Source: Trichormus sp. NMC-1 (GTDB lineage Bacteria > Cyanobacteriota > Cyanobacteriia > Cyanobacteriales > Nostocaceae). From it: DNA of 64,000 bases. The stretch is from the NCBI RefSeq assembly GCF_001858025.1, contig NZ_LZQD01000002.1, positions 524,120-588,119 on the forward strand, in the 5' to 3' direction. The position numbers were made by a program, and so were the translations under genes. Shown here one piece after another: positions 35,842-46,597 of the stretch (position 1 is its first letter; each line of letters opens with the position of its first letter). The notes beneath the pieces were generated by a model. It did not search any database. It was not told where the DNA came from and worked only from the letters and a program-made list of their open reading frames with translations.

Positions 35842-36337
35842 AATTTTTGTGCAGGTAAGTAAATATTGTATTGATTTAAGCGGCTTGTTTTTACCAAGGT
35901 TAAAGTTGTTTATTTAGAAAACAGCACACTTAGCACCTTTTCAGAGTTTTCAAGGGTAGTTGCACCAATGTTGGCCTCTCCTCGATAGTTTAATACTTGC
36001 TTTTGGGCGATCAGCTACTTTGAATAAATTGACCAGCTAGAAATTATATCTAAGATTATGGCAATGTGGCGCAGTAACAAGCAAGAGGCAACGGGCAAGA
36101 AAGACCCCGAATTCTGTAAGTGGCAGGTTTCAGGTGGTGTATCAATCTCTATCTGAAACCCCCCTGTTCCCTGTTACCCCTGAAGAGTTACCTCTTGAAG
36201 ATAGCTACTTAGTATTATGTTTTCTTTTTCTTGTTGAGACTATCCTGAAAGGATTTAACAAAAAGCAACAAATAGGGTATCGTATTCAGTAAGGCAAAAG
36301 ATTTCTATTGCCCTAATTGGTGAAAGAGGAGAGAGAT
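35842..36337. other. Intergenic with one hairpin, no gene
   Basis: 496 bp between the divergent FtsL-like and small lipoprotein genes. A hairpin with GGTTTCAG at 36126 and CTGAAACC at 36153 lies about 180 bp before the lipoprotein start, followed by a CCCCTGTTCCCTGTT-type STRR stretch. No other feature is seen. Confidence 0.45.
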
Positions 36338-36538
36338 ATGAAAACAAAAATCTTTGGTTTGGCTTTAATGTTAAGTCTGGCAACTATGCTCGGAGCTTGC
36401 GAAGGTGGTGGAGAACCAGCTGGGACTCCCACCAGTTCTCCTGCTGCTACAACAGGTGGTGAACCAACTGACACTGGCGCTAGTCCCGCAGCTAGTCCCG
36501 CAGCTAGTCCCGCAGCGACACCCACTACGACACCCTAA
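36338..36538 (+). CDS. Small Pro/Ala/Ser-rich lipoprotein
   Basis: 66 residues from the Met seven codons into the frame. A clear lipoprotein signal (KTKIFGLALMLSLATMLGAC, Cys modified) is followed by a flexible Gly/Pro/Thr/Ser/Ala tail ending in ASPAASPAASPAATPTTTP. The tail includes three perfect 12-bp repeats (GCTAGTCCCGCA). GAGGAGAGAG precedes the start, giving a strong ribosome-binding site. It has no recognisable domain, so it is probably a cell-envelope spacer lipoprotein. The function is unknown. Confidence 0.75.
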   Translation: MKTKIFGLALMLSLATMLGACEGGGEPAGTPTSSPAATTGGEPTDTGASPAASPAASPAATPTTTP

Positions 36539-36761
36539 TTAAGTCAGGATAGCGCTCCTCACTACATCGCTATCACTCAATTTAATCAGGTTCGAGCAAC
36601 AGCAACAGTACTCTCATACCGAGAGTGCTAAAATATCTATCTAATTTAATTAAGACAGCAACTGGGAAAAAAAGTAAAGACGTTTTCTAAAGCCTCTCAG
36701 TGAAAATATATCTGTCATTAAAGCCTGAAAAAAAGTTCAACTCATTTAAAGAAGTAGCTTT

Positions 36762-37430
36762 ATGTTGCTACTGCAATTTAGTACATCTCACTATTGTCGC
36801 AAAGCCCGCCTAGCGCTAGGTTATAAGCGAATTAATTACAAGGTAGAAAATCTTACTCCCGGCTTGCATATCCTCAAACTTAAGCCCCTGACAGGTTTGA
36901 GTACACTGCCAGTATTGTTGCCCCAAATTGAGGGACATCCGCAAGCAATCGCTGACTCAACCCAGATTATCAAATTCCTAGAATCTTATCAGCCTGAACC
37001 GGCACTATTTTTAACCAACCCAGAACAGCAAACTGAAGCTTTGATGCTTGAAGACTGGTTAGATGAAAGCATCGGTACAGCAACAAGGTTTGTATATTAT
37101 CAGTTTCGCGCCAATGAAGGACAACAAGTTGATCCATCATTCTTTAGCCAGATGCTGATTAGAGTCGTGCGACAACAGTATGGCATTAACGATTCTACAG
37201 TCAAATTAGCTACTAGCAGATTATCCACATCCTTAGCAGAATTATCGCTCCGCTGGCAAAAGAGCGAATATTTAGTTGGTGGATGCTTGAGTGTCGCAGA
37301 TATTACCGCTGCTGCCTTACTCAGTCCTTTAGCACTCATTCCTGATTACCGTCAGAGATATCCCTGGTTGTTTGAGCGCATCGTGCAGATCCATCAATTG
37401 TGTGGAGAGAAACTGCCACCGGGACTTTAA
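36762..37430 (+). CDS. Glutathione S-transferase family protein
   Basis: 222 residues with an N-terminal thioredoxin-like GST domain (LLQFSTSHYCRKARLALGYKRINYKVENL; LSTLPVLLP with the cis-Pro; ADSTQIIKFLE) and a C-terminal all-helical domain (ALMLEDWLDESIGTATRF to YLVGGCLSVADITAAALLSPL, the N-capping box SVADI). The Ser/Cys near residue 9-12 could be the thiolate-stabilising residue. Substrate unknown. A small secreted-type gene follows 18 bp downstream and may be co-transcribed. Confidence 0.88.
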   Translation: MLLLQFSTSHYCRKARLALGYKRINYKVENLTPGLHILKLKPLTGLSTLPVLLPQIEGHPQAIADSTQIIKFLESYQPEPALFLTNPEQQTEALMLEDWLDESIGTATRFVYYQFRANEGQQVDPSFFSQMLIRVVRQQYGINDSTVKLATSRLSTSLAELSLRWQKSEYLVGGCLSVADITAAALLSPLALIPDYRQRYPWLFERIVQIHQLCGEKLPPGL

Positions 37431-37448
37431 AAATTCAAAATTCAAAAT

Positions 37449-37763
37449 ATGAAGCGGATAAAAATTTTGGTTTTGGGTATTAGTACTACTATTTTAATTG
37501 GGGTAAGTAGCCATTGGGGGAAAGCAGTTATGGCATTACCACCACCAGAGGATACACCAGAGGAAATATTGCGGACAGAGATCATCACCGAAGCGCGATC
37601 GCCCATTGATGGTAAGCGCCTAACTGCTGCTGAATACGCCGAATTACAAGCCCAATTGCAAACGAGTCCACCACCAAAGCTCGATGCCAAAATCCGAGAC
37701 CAAATATTCCTACTACGGTTACGTAAGGCATTATTACAGATTTTCCCATTTTTAGGTATTTAG
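37449..37763 (+). CDS. Small exported hypothetical protein
   Basis: 104 residues with a signal peptide (KRIKILVLGISTTILIGVSSHWGKAVMAL). A Pro/Glu segment follows (PPPEDTPEEILRTEIITEARSPIDGKRLTAAEYAELQAQLQ), then a helical C-terminus with RDQIFLLRLRKALLQIFPFLGI. It looks like a conserved cyanobacterial periplasmic or thylakoid-lumen protein of unknown function. It starts 18 bp after the GST gene. Confidence 0.7.
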   Translation: MKRIKILVLGISTTILIGVSSHWGKAVMALPPPEDTPEEILRTEIITEARSPIDGKRLTAAEYAELQAQLQTSPPPKLDAKIRDQIFLLRLRKALLQIFPFLGI

Positions 37764-38006
37764 TTTAGTGGTCAGGCAGGGTGCAGGATGCAGTAGATCA
37801 TTATTTTTCCCCATCCCCGCGTCCCCGCGTCCCCGTGTCACCGCGTCTCCCCAACTCCCCAACTTCCCAACTCCCTATCTCCCAATCAAGATACATTCTG
37901 AGGTACTATGACGGTGACGACAAAACTGCAAATAAATGTAAAGAATATATATAGATATTTAAAAAAGCAGATTTAGTCAATCACCTTATTTCACGTAGGT
38001 AGCTTC

Positions 38007-40298
38007 ATGTCCATAACCACGATCGCCCCTGAACAGGTTAATCGCATTGTTCGGAATCAGCATCATGATCCTTTTGAAATACTTGGTTCTCATGCCATAG
38101 AACAAAATGGTAAAAACGTCTGGGCTGTGCGAGCCTACCTACCAAATGCCAGCGCCGCATGGGTAGTAGTTCCTGAAGAACGCAAAGAATACCCAATGCA
38201 GACAGCCCATGATCCCCACTTTTTTGAATGCATAATTGAAACGGCAGAACTCACAAACTACCAATTACGAATTAAAGAAGGGGAACATGAGCGTGTCACC
38301 TACGACCCTTATGCTTTCCGTTCTCCCCACCTAACAGACTTTGACTTACATTTGTTTGGTGAAGGCAATCATCACCGCATTTACGAGAAACTGGGAGCGC
38401 ATCTCACAGAAGTAGATGGGGTGAAAGGTGTTTATTTTGCTGTTTGGGCCCCCAACGCCCGCAACGTTTCCCTGCTGGGAGACTTTAACTTATGGGATGG
38501 ACGCAAACACCAGATGCGGAAAGGACACACTGGCATTTGGGAATTATTTATCCCTGAACTCGGTGTGGGAGAGCATTACAAATATGAAATCAAAAATTTT
38601 GAAGGACATATTTACGAAAAATCTGATCCCTACGGTTTCCAGCAGGAACCACGCCCCAAAACAGCATCAATTGTTACTGACTTAAACTCCTACACCTGGG
38701 CTGATGAAGACTGGCTGGAAACGCGCCGTCACACAGACCCCCTGACTCAACCAGTTTCCGTCTATGAAGTACATTTAGGCTCATGGCTACACGCGGCTAG
38801 TGGGGAACCCGCCAAAGGAAGCAATGGAGAAATTCAACCTGTAGTTACCGTCTCCGAACTAAATCCGGGCGCACGCTTTCTTACCTATCGGGAATTAGCA
38901 GCCAGACTCATTCCCTACGTCAAAGAATTGGGATACACCCATTTGGAATTGCTACCAATTGCCGAACATCCCTTTGATGGTTCTTGGGGTTATCAGGTAA
39001 CTGGTTACTTTGCCCCAACTTCCCGTTTTGGCACCCCAGAAGATTTTATGTATTTTGTTGACCAATGTCACCAAAATGGTATTGGCGTAATTGTGGATTG
39101 GGTTCCTGGTCACTTCCCCAAAGATGGTCATGGTTTAGCTTTCTTTGATGGTAGTCACCTGTACGAACACGCAGACCCTCGCAAAGGCGAACATAAAGAA
39201 TGGGGAACTTTGGTCTTCAACTACAATCGTCACGAAGTCCGCAATTTCTTAGTAGCAAATGCCCTGTTCTGGTTTGATAAATACCACATTGACGGAATTC
39301 GCGTTGATGCTGTAGCTTCCATGCTTTACCTTGACTATTGCCGTAAAGATGGGGAATGGCTAACCAATGAATACGGCGGTAGAGAAAATTTAGAAGCTGC
39401 TGATTTCCTGCGTCAGGTAAATCACAATATTTTTAGCTATTTTCCTGGTGCGCTTTCCATTGCTGAAGAATCTACCTCCTGGCCAATGGTATCTTGGCCT
39501 ACTTACACAGGAGGGTTGGGCTTTAACTTAAAGTGGAATATGGGCTGGATGCACGATATGCTGGACTACTTCAGCATGGACCCTTGGTTCCGCCAGTTCC
39601 ACCAAAACAACATCACTTTTAGTATGTGGTATAACCACAGCGAAAACTTCATGCTGGCGCTGTCCCATGATGAAGTGGTGCATGGTAAGAGCAATATCAT
39701 TGGCAAAATGCCGGGAGATAGATGGCAGAAGTTAGCCAATGTGCGTTGTTTGTTTAGTTATATGTTTGCTCACCCAGGTAAGAAAACCATGTTTATGAGC
39801 ATGGAGTTTGGGCAATGGAGTGAGTGGAATGTCTGGGCTGATTTGGAGTGGCATCTATTCCAGCATGAACCACACCAGCAGTTAAAAGACTTTTTCCAAG
39901 CTCTAAATCATCTTTACCGTTCTGAGCCAGCTTTGTACACCCAGGATTTTGCCGAGCCAGGGTTTGAGTGGATCGACTGTAGCGACAACCGTCATAGTGT
40001 AGTTTCTTTTATCCGTCGCGATAAGGATTCGGAAAATTTTGTGGTTGTGATTTGCAACTTCACACCCCAACCTCATTCTCACTATCGCATCGGTGTTCCT
40101 GAATCAGGTTTTTATACCGAAATGTTCAATAGTGATGCCCGTCAGTATGGCGGTAGCAATATGGGCAATTTAGGCGGTAAGTGGACTGATAATTGGTCTT
40201 TGCATAATCGTCCTTATTCCCTGGATTTGTGTTTACCACCTTTGGGAGTTTTGATTCTCAAATTGGATCAGCAGAAGACAGCCCAGGTGCTGGAATAA
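38007..40298 (+). CDS. glgB: 1,4-alpha-glucan branching enzyme GlgB
   Basis: It introduces alpha-1,6 branches into glycogen, the main carbon store. 763 residues: an N-terminal CBM48 repeat ([28 protein letters not shown]), a second CBM48 ([21 protein letters not shown]) and the GH13 barrel with nucleophile Asp in [15 protein letters not shown], acid/base Glu in SIAEESTSW and the transition-state Asp in [12 protein letters not shown]-terminal beta domain completes the normal length. The start has a weak ribosome-binding site (GTAGGTAGC). Confidence 0.97.
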   Translation: MSITTIAPEQVNRIVRNQHHDPFEILGSHAIEQNGKNVWAVRAYLPNASAAWVVVPEERKEYPMQTAHDPHFFECIIETAELTNYQLRIKEGEHERVTYDPYAFRSPHLTDFDLHLFGEGNHHRIYEKLGAHLTEVDGVKGVYFAVWAPNARNVSLLGDFNLWDGRKHQMRKGHTGIWELFIPELGVGEHYKYEIKNFEGHIYEKSDPYGFQQEPRPKTASIVTDLNSYTWADEDWLETRRHTDPLTQPVSVYEVHLGSWLHAASGEPAKGSNGEIQPVVTVSELNPGARFLTYRELAARLIPYVKELGYTHLELLPIAEHPFDGSWGYQVTGYFAPTSRFGTPEDFMYFVDQCHQNGIGVIVDWVPGHFPKDGHGLAFFDGSHLYEHADPRKGEHKEWGTLVFNYNRHEVRNFLVANALFWFDKYHIDGIRVDAVASMLYLDYCRKDGEWLTNEYGGRENLEAADFLRQVNHNIFSYFPGALSIAEESTSWPMVSWPTYTGGLGFNLKWNMGWMHDMLDYFSMDPWFRQFHQNNITFSMWYNHSENFMLALSHDEVVHGKSNIIGKMPGDRWQKLANVRCLFSYMFAHPGKKTMFMSMEFGQWSEWNVWADLEWHLFQHEPHQQLKDFFQALNHLYRSEPALYTQDFAEPGFEWIDCSDNRHSVVSFIRRDKDSENFVVVICNFTPQPHSHYRIGVPESGFYTEMFNSDARQYGGSNMGNLGGKWTDNWSLHNRPYSLDLCLPPLGVLILKLDQQKTAQVLE

Positions 40299-40405
40299 TA
40301 TCAAGTCCGTGAGCTTCATTGCTCATTAAGCAGGGTAGTTGATCAAGAAGACGCACAGAGGGGGAGATCGATTTCCCCCTGTTCTTTTGTCCCCTTGTCT
40401 CTTCT

Positions 40406-40885
40406 TCAAGAAATGGGTACTCGATTAAATAAAACCCAATAAAACCCCAGCTGCTGGACTGCATGGTTAAATTGCTCAAAATCCACAGGTTTGACGATAT
40501 AGCTATTTACCCCCAGTTGGTAACTCTCAATCACATCTTTATCTTCAGCCGAAGAGGTCAACACCACAACTGGAATGGTTTGTGTAAGTGGGTCAGATTT
40601 GAGTTGTCGTAAAACTTCCAATCCACTCACCTTTGGTAATTTCAAATCCAGCAAAATGACTTTGGGTTGATTGGTCATATTCCGATGGTCATAGTTTCCG
40701 CGACAAAAGAAAAAATCGAGGGCTTCTGCTCCATCTTGGAGCCATTGGACTTGATTGCCAATTCTGCCACGATGCAAGGCTCGGATAGCTAGTTCTGCAT
40801 CAGCAGGATTATCTTCAACCAACACAATAGAAATCGGTTGCTCATAAGATGTATCAGTAGGCTGATCAATGGGTTGGTCAGTCAT
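40406..40885 (-). CDS. Rcp1-type single-domain response regulator
   Basis: 159 residues of receiver domain: VLVEDNPADAELAIRAL (acidic pocket), phosphoacceptor D80 in VILLDLKLPKVSGLEVL, LTSS, and K132 in YIVKPVDF. The C-terminal FEQFNHAVQQLGFYWVLFNRVP is the extended tail of cyanobacterial Rcp1-like partners of phytochromes and hybrid kinases. It has no output domain, so it acts by phosphotransfer or protein binding. A histidine kinase gene lies 88 bp upstream on the same strand and is the likely partner. Confidence 0.92.
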   Translation of the reverse strand: MTDQPIDQPTDTSYEQPISIVLVEDNPADAELAIRALHRGRIGNQVQWLQDGAEALDFFFCRGNYDHRNMTNQPKVILLDLKLPKVSGLEVLRQLKSDPLTQTIPVVVLTSSAEDKDVIESYQLGVNSYIVKPVDFEQFNHAVQQLGFYWVLFNRVPIS

Positions 40886-40973
40886 TGGTTATGGCAGGGA
40901 ATAGGGAATTGGGCAGGGGGCAGGAGGCAGGGGGCAGGAGGCAGGAGGCAGGAGGCAGGAAAATTCCTACTCA

Positions 40974-43865
40974 CTACTCGGTACTCGGTACTCGGTACTC
41001 ACTACTCGGTAGGGTGAAATAAAAGGTTGCACCTTGATCGACTGCTGCTTGGGTCCAGATGCGCCCTCCGTGGCGTTGAATAATCCGTTGGACGATCGCT
41101 AGTCCGATGCCTGTACCTTCAAATTCTTGTTCACGGTGTAGACGTTGGAATACTCCAAACAAATTATCGGCATACTGCATATCAAATCCTGACCCATTAT
41201 CTCTGATCAAGTACACTCCTTCACCATCGATAACCTCATAACCCACTTCAATATGGGCAACTGGTTTGTAGCGAGTGTACTTGATTGCATTCGATAACAA
41301 GTTGATCCAGACTTGTGTGAGGAGGGAAAGGTCAGCTTCACAAATGGGTAAATCAGCGATCGCAAATTCAATTTGACGACCTGACCATTCTGGGGTCAAA
41401 TCACTCAGCACCTGTTGAATTAAATCATTGATAAACACGGTCTGCTTTGATATTTCTTTCCGATCCAAACGGGATAAATTTAATAGATCATCGATCAACT
41501 CACCCATGCGTTTAGCATTATCCCGGACAATTTTTAAGTAACGATTGGCTTCTGCATCTAGTTTTTCACTATAGTCTTCTTGGATGATTCTCGAAAAGCC
41601 GTCAATCGCTCGTAAAGGCGCTCGCAAGTCATGGGAAACGGAATAAGAAAAAGACTCTAAAGCTTTGTTAGCAGCCTCTAATTGGGCAGTTCGTTGGATT
41701 ACCCGTTCTTCTAACTCCGCATTGAGTTTGCGAACTTCAGCCTCCACTGCTTTGAGGTCACTGATATCCCGCATAACAGTAGAGAGATATTCCAGATTGC
41801 CATCCGCCGCTTTATGGGCAATAATCATCTGGGAAACGGGAATTTCCCTACCTTCACTAGCCAATAAAGCCGTTTCACCGAGCCATGTGTCATTCTGGAT
41901 TGCTGCCGGAATTCCTTGATTTTCAATAATCTCTAATGCCCACTGAGGATGGTAGTTGGGAATACGCAAGCTAGAGTAGTCTACATCCGGGAATAAATTC
42001 ATCAGGCTTCGTAATTGGGCATTATTCCACAAGTTATTACCTTGAGGATCAGCCATGCCAATATAGTCGGTGGAGGCTTCGAGAATAGCAACCAAGCGAT
42101 CGCGGTCTTTCTTTGCCCGTTTGCGCTCGGCAATCTCCATCTCTAATTCGGCATTTGTTTGTTGTAGTGCTTGAGTTCTCTCCTGCACTCGTTGTTCTAA
42201 CAGTTCATTGGCTTGATGAATTTCTCTAAACTTTTGCTGCAAACTAGCTGCCATCAACCGAAAGTTCCGCAATAACAGCGCCAATTCAGTCACCTGACTC
42301 TGCATCCAATTGATCGGTTTCTGCTCTAGCAGTTTATTTGGTAAGTTAGTAGTGACTTCTGCTAATTGAGACAAGGGTTTAACCAATTGGCGGCTAACTA
42401 GGGTAGCAGAAATCAGAGCTAGTCCTGAGACAACTAGGAGTATTGCCATGTTACGGGTGTGAACCCACTCAATTTGACGCACATGAGAAATTGCCGCCAT
42501 CTGTACTACCAGTGTCCAGGGAATTGTTTGATTAATGGCAAACTCTTTCACAAATAGGGAATTTTGCCACTGCACCATGACCACAGGACTACCAGTGGTT
42601 GGCAGCCAATGGTAAGTTTGAGTACCTATTTGGTCAACCCTGCCATCTTTACGCCAATTAAAAGCCTGAGTACCAATCCATTCTGGTTTCGTGCTGGCTG
42701 CTACTGTTTGTTTTTGATCCACTAATGTAATATCTAGCTTTTCTTCACCTAAATTAGACTGTAACAACTTCGTAATATTGCTTAAATCAATTTCAGTAAA
42801 AATAGCACCTGTCAGTTTTCCATCACGCCGGATTGGCACACCAAATAAGGCAACGGGAAAAGAAGACTTGCCACTTAGTAGTAGAACAGGAGAAAGAAAC
42901 GGTTGGGGCGAACGCCGCAGTTGCTCGAAATAGTCGTTTTGATTAAAGGCGATCTGAGGGACAGAGACATTATTATCAAATTCGAGAACAGTTTTTCCCC
43001 TCTCATCTAAAATATGAATGTGTCGAAACTCAGGAAAAGTCCGGCTCACGAATGCAGCATTTTGTTGTAAAGCAGCGCTCTGGAAAGAGTTGAGCATCGC
43101 TAATTCGGCCAGTCCATTCACAGAAGCCAAACGTCGTTCATACCAGCCACGCACCTCAACCGTCAGGTAACGAGAGGCATCATTTAAGTCTAAACGAGCC
43201 GTGTTTTTGATGTCATCGACCACCTGATGACTGGCCAGCACAATCAAAATTAGGGTAGGAACTGAGACAAAAGCGACCAGCAGATTAAACAGGGTTTGTT
43301 GTAGTGAAAGAGTGCTAATCGCAGGTGGACGGTTAACCCAACGATGAATTGGCGAATGCGTCAGCAATAAGTTGGCAATGAGCGCGTTGAAGATACCATT
43401 AGTAGGCTGCTTGAGGAGAATAATTCGAGTTTGGATCGGATCGACGTGGAGAACAATGGCGTAAAATAGCCATATTAGGGGCATCCCCATCAGCAACCAA
43501 AAAATAGCATCCAGCAAAACAATATTACTGTACCCCCGTCGGTGAAACAGCCAACCCACAAACAGTGCTTCTGCTGTAAAAGTCAAGGTAGTATAGGGGT
43601 GATGCCAAATGACATAAGTACAACTGCCGGCAATCAAACCTGCCAAAGTTCCCCATCTCACTCCGTATAGACAAACAATAATCCAAACAGCGATCGAACC
43701 AAACAGAAAATCAATATCGAAAAATAACGTCCAGCGGAAGTAGTTTCCTAAAAAGCCAGCAACAATTAGTAGGATTAAGCCCCACATTTGGCGATTTTCA
43801 GGTAATTTTGACCTAAATATTTCTGTTAAATACATTCTGCCTGTCCTTGAGATAACTTTTGCCAT
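40974..43865 (-). CDS. Membrane sensor histidine kinase with Cache-type and PAS domains
   Basis: 963 residues. N-terminal membrane segments (LILLIVAGFLGNYFRWTLFF and several more to about residue 175) precede a further membrane pass and a periplasmic Cache-like sensor (about 230-460; FRHIHILDERGKTVLEFD, AIFTEIDLS). Then a TM and a HAMP-like segment, a coiled coil (ELLEQRVQERTQALQQTNAELEMEIAERKR), a PAS domain (ILEASTDYIGMADPQGNNLW), HisKA (SYSVSHDLRAPLRAIDGF) and HATPase_c (LLSNAIKYT; DNGSGFD; GTGIGLAIV). The last residues (SEYRVPSTE) come from GAGTACC repeats. The signal is unknown. Likely partner is the Rcp1-like regulator next door. Confidence 0.9.
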   Translation of the reverse strand: MAKVISRTGRMYLTEIFRSKLPENRQMWGLILLIVAGFLGNYFRWTLFFDIDFLFGSIAVWIIVCLYGVRWGTLAGLIAGSCTYVIWHHPYTTLTFTAEALFVGWLFHRRGYSNIVLLDAIFWLLMGMPLIWLFYAIVLHVDPIQTRIILLKQPTNGIFNALIANLLLTHSPIHRWVNRPPAISTLSLQQTLFNLLVAFVSVPTLILIVLASHQVVDDIKNTARLDLNDASRYLTVEVRGWYERRLASVNGLAELAMLNSFQSAALQQNAAFVSRTFPEFRHIHILDERGKTVLEFDNNVSVPQIAFNQNDYFEQLRRSPQPFLSPVLLLSGKSSFPVALFGVPIRRDGKLTGAIFTEIDLSNITKLLQSNLGEEKLDITLVDQKQTVAASTKPEWIGTQAFNWRKDGRVDQIGTQTYHWLPTTGSPVVMVQWQNSLFVKEFAINQTIPWTLVVQMAAISHVRQIEWVHTRNMAILLVVSGLALISATLVSRQLVKPLSQLAEVTTNLPNKLLEQKPINWMQSQVTELALLLRNFRLMAASLQQKFREIHQANELLEQRVQERTQALQQTNAELEMEIAERKRAKKDRDRLVAILEASTDYIGMADPQGNNLWNNAQLRSLMNLFPDVDYSSLRIPNYHPQWALEIIENQGIPAAIQNDTWLGETALLASEGREIPVSQMIIAHKAADGNLEYLSTVMRDISDLKAVEAEVRKLNAELEERVIQRTAQLEAANKALESFSYSVSHDLRAPLRAIDGFSRIIQEDYSEKLDAEANRYLKIVRDNAKRMGELIDDLLNLSRLDRKEISKQTVFINDLIQQVLSDLTPEWSGRQIEFAIADLPICEADLSLLTQVWINLLSNAIKYTRYKPVAHIEVGYEVIDGEGVYLIRDNGSGFDMQYADNLFGVFQRLHREQEFEGTGIGLAIVQRIIQRHGGRIWTQAAVDQGATFYFTLPSSEYRVPSTE

Positions 43866-44389
43866 ATATTCAGTTTCAATTTCCCAGGCACTTTAATCAA
43901 TAATTTTAAGTTGTTAAGTAGGTGGGCGTTAAAAATTGTCGTTGGGGCAAGGGAACAGGGAACTCTTAACAGGGAACAGGAAGAGAGCTTTGGGCGATTT
44001 TACTTTTCTTCACATACCTTTAAATTTTTCTGTTAACCTACTTACGTTTCTGAATGTAAAACAATAAGTAGAAGATCGTCATCAAAAATCAGACATACCT
44101 AACCACAGTTTCTAACAGGGAAAGGGAAACGTTAAAGCAGGTCTCCTACCAAGAGAAAAGTTGACAAGAAAGGTATTATATTTAATTAAACATACCCATT
44201 GATGATATGGATTCATATTTTCATAAATAATATTGGCGGCGTGAATCTCACTTAAACTCTTAGTTGTCTGAAAGACGAACTTCAGAAATTGTATCAATTC
44301 ACTTAATTAAAGCTACAAATGAATCTCTCTGTCCCCATGTCTGTGCGTCTGTCCATTTGTATCAACCTGAAAGTGAAATGGTATAAGGT
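43866..44389. other. Intergenic between divergent signalling genes
   Basis: 524 bp between the histidine kinase and the GGDEF/EAL gene. It contains the MITE at 43917-44042, then AT-rich DNA with no open frame worth calling; the 61-codon minus-strand frame at 44112-44297 has no recognisable features. The promoters of both signalling genes must lie here. An STRR-like GTCCCCATGTCTGTGCG stretch lies near 44330. Confidence 0.5.
43917..44042. mobile_element. 126-bp MITE, second member of the TAAGTAGGTGGGCG family
   Basis: The left end AGTAGGTGGGCGTTAAAAA matches the left end of the element in the PIN toxin gene. The right end AACCTACT is its imperfect inverse. TA flanks both sides (43915-43916 and 44043-44044). 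The interior holds GGGAACAGGGAAC-type heptamer repeats instead of the C-rich palindrome of the first copy. Confidence 0.75.
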
Positions 44390-46567
44390 ATGAGTGAAGA
44401 CTTGAATGTTCTGCTTGTTGAAGATTTAGAAACTGATGCCCTGTTAGTTCTCCATGAACTGCGTCGTGGTGGTTTCAATCCCATCTGGCAGCGTGTCCAA
44501 ACAGCCCCAGAGCTACGCGCAGCCCTTGATAGCCGGACTTGGGATATCATAATTTCAGATTACCGATTGCCTGGATTCGGCGCTCCTGCGGCTCTGGAAA
44601 TAGCAAAGCACATTCAAAAAGATATTCCTTTCATTCTGGTTTCTGGAACAATCGGCGAAGTATCGGCTGTGGAACTGATGAAAGCCGGTGTTCATGATTA
44701 TCTGATGAAGGACAACTTAAACCGATTGCCAGAGGCAGTGCGTCGAGAACTTCGGGATGCTCAGGTGCGGGCAGAGCGCAAACAAGCGGAGGAAAGACTG
44801 CACCGCACTCTCAAGGAATTATCCAATTTCAAATATGCCCTAGATCAATCAGCCATCGTCGCTATCACTGATGCTAACGGGGTAATCACCTACGCTAATG
44901 ATCGATTCTGCGAGATATCTCAATACGACCGAGAGGAACTAGTTGGTCAAACCCATCGGGTGATAAATTCCGGGTATCATTCTCAAAAATTCTTTGCTCA
45001 GATGTGGCAAACTATTAGCCAAGGGTATATCTGGCGGGGCGAGATTCGGAATCGGTCAAAAGATGGCAGTTTCTACTGGGTTAATAGCACCATTGTACCT
45101 TTCTTGGATACCTTGGGTAAGCCATTTCAATACTTGGCAATCCGCACGGATATTACCAATCTCTACAACGAGCTTCGCTTACGCAAACTAGCTGAAGAAC
45201 AGCTTATTCACAACGCTTTTCACGATCCATTGACAGGTTTACCGAATCGGACGCTGTTGGAGAAGCGACTGGGACTGGCTATAAACCGAGCTAAAAGGGT
45301 GGAAACCTATCATTATGCCGTCTTGTTTCTAGACCTAGATCGGTTCAAAGTCATCAATGACAGTTTAGGGCATTTAGCTGGAGATCAACTACTTCAGAGT
45401 ATTGCCCAGATGTTGAAAACTCACCTGCGGGATATTGATTTAGTCGCTCGACTCGGTGGTGATGAATTTGTAATTTTGCTAGAAGATATCGTCAGTATTG
45501 AAGCTACGATTAAAATTACTGAACGTATCCTCACAGATTGTCAAACGTCGCTGATGCTCAATGGCAACGAAATGTTTATTAGTACGAGCATTGGTATTGT
45601 TTTTGCTACACAAAACTATCATCAAGCCGCCGATTTACTCCGAGATGCTGATATTGCCATGTATCGAGCTAAAGCTCAGGGGCGAAATTCATACAAAATT
45701 TTTGATGCCCAAATGCATACTCAAGCTGTGAATCGACTCTCTTTAGAAACCGATATCCGCAAAGCTCTGGAACGAGAAGAGTTCGTTGTCTACTACCAAC
45801 CTATTGTGGATTTACTTGGCGGTCGGCTAATTGGGTTTGAGGCATTGGTTCGCTGGCTTTCACCTACTCGCGGATTTGTCTGTCCAGGAGAATTTATTCC
45901 TATTGCCGAAGAAACTGGGTTAATTGTGCAGATAGATCGTTGGATGTTTTACACAGTTTGTCAACAATTGGTCAACTGGAAAACAAATTTTACTCACTTC
46001 CCGCTTAAGGTCAGTATTAACCTCTCTGCTCAAGATATTCGCCAAGCCAGTTTAATTGAAGACATTGATGACACCCTGAAAAAAACAGGTTTAGAAGGCA
46101 ATTCTATAGTTCTAGAAATTACTGAAAGTATGCTAATTGAGGATATTAATAAGACAATTGAGTTGTTGACTCAATTAAAGGACAGAAAAATTCAGATTAG
46201 TATTGATGACTTTGGAACGGGATATTCATCGCTCAATTATCTCCATCGTTTACCTGCTGATCATTTGAAGATTGATCGCTCCTTTGTGAGTCAGATGGAG
46301 GAAGGAAACCGTAATTATCAGGTTGTGAGTACTATCATTGCCTTGAGCAATCAACTGGGATTGGCTGTTGTGGCTGAAGGGATTGAAACACCACAACAAC
46401 TTCAATGGTTACAACAACTGGGATGCGAATTGGGTCAGGGCTATTTATTTTCTCCACCCTTGGCTGGTCAAGAAATTGAGACGCTCTTGCTCACAGGAGA
46501 CTATGAGAAACTTTATCAAGCTCATTTGTTCAATGCATTAGTTTCTAAGTTTAAATTTCTGCTCTGA
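44390..46567 (+). CDS. Response regulator-PAS-GGDEF-EAL cyclic-di-GMP enzyme
   Basis: 725 residues: a receiver domain (phosphoacceptor D57 in IISDYRLPG), a PAS domain with KDGSFYWVNSTIVPF (about 145-255), a GGDEF domain with an intact GGDEF motif at 356-360 and an RxxD inhibitory site (RDID) just before it, and an EAL domain (FEALVRW 483-489; DDFGTGYSSLNYL; VVAEGIET). Both cyclase and phosphodiesterase motifs are intact, so it may make and break c-di-GMP. Divergent from the sensor kinase, which could phosphorylate it. C-terminal to the EAL is a short tail. Confidence 0.93.
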   Translation: MSEDLNVLLVEDLETDALLVLHELRRGGFNPIWQRVQTAPELRAALDSRTWDIIISDYRLPGFGAPAALEIAKHIQKDIPFILVSGTIGEVSAVELMKAGVHDYLMKDNLNRLPEAVRRELRDAQVRAERKQAEERLHRTLKELSNFKYALDQSAIVAITDANGVITYANDRFCEISQYDREELVGQTHRVINSGYHSQKFFAQMWQTISQGYIWRGEIRNRSKDGSFYWVNSTIVPFLDTLGKPFQYLAIRTDITNLYNELRLRKLAEEQLIHNAFHDPLTGLPNRTLLEKRLGLAINRAKRVETYHYAVLFLDLDRFKVINDSLGHLAGDQLLQSIAQMLKTHLRDIDLVARLGGDEFVILLEDIVSIEATIKITERILTDCQTSLMLNGNEMFISTSIGIVFATQNYHQAADLLRDADIAMYRAKAQGRNSYKIFDAQMHTQAVNRLSLETDIRKALEREEFVVYYQPIVDLLGGRLIGFEALVRWLSPTRGFVCPGEFIPIAEETGLIVQIDRWMFYTVCQQLVNWKTNFTHFPLKVSINLSAQDIRQASLIEDIDDTLKKTGLEGNSIVLEITESMLIEDINKTIELLTQLKDRKIQISIDDFGTGYSSLNYLHRLPADHLKIDRSFVSQMEEGNRNYQVVSTIIALSNQLGLAVVAEGIETPQQLQWLQQLGCELGQGYLFSPPLAGQEIETLLLTGDYEKLYQAHLFNALVSKFKFLL

Positions 46568-46597
46568 GATGAAATCGGTTGTTTGGATTTTACCAAC

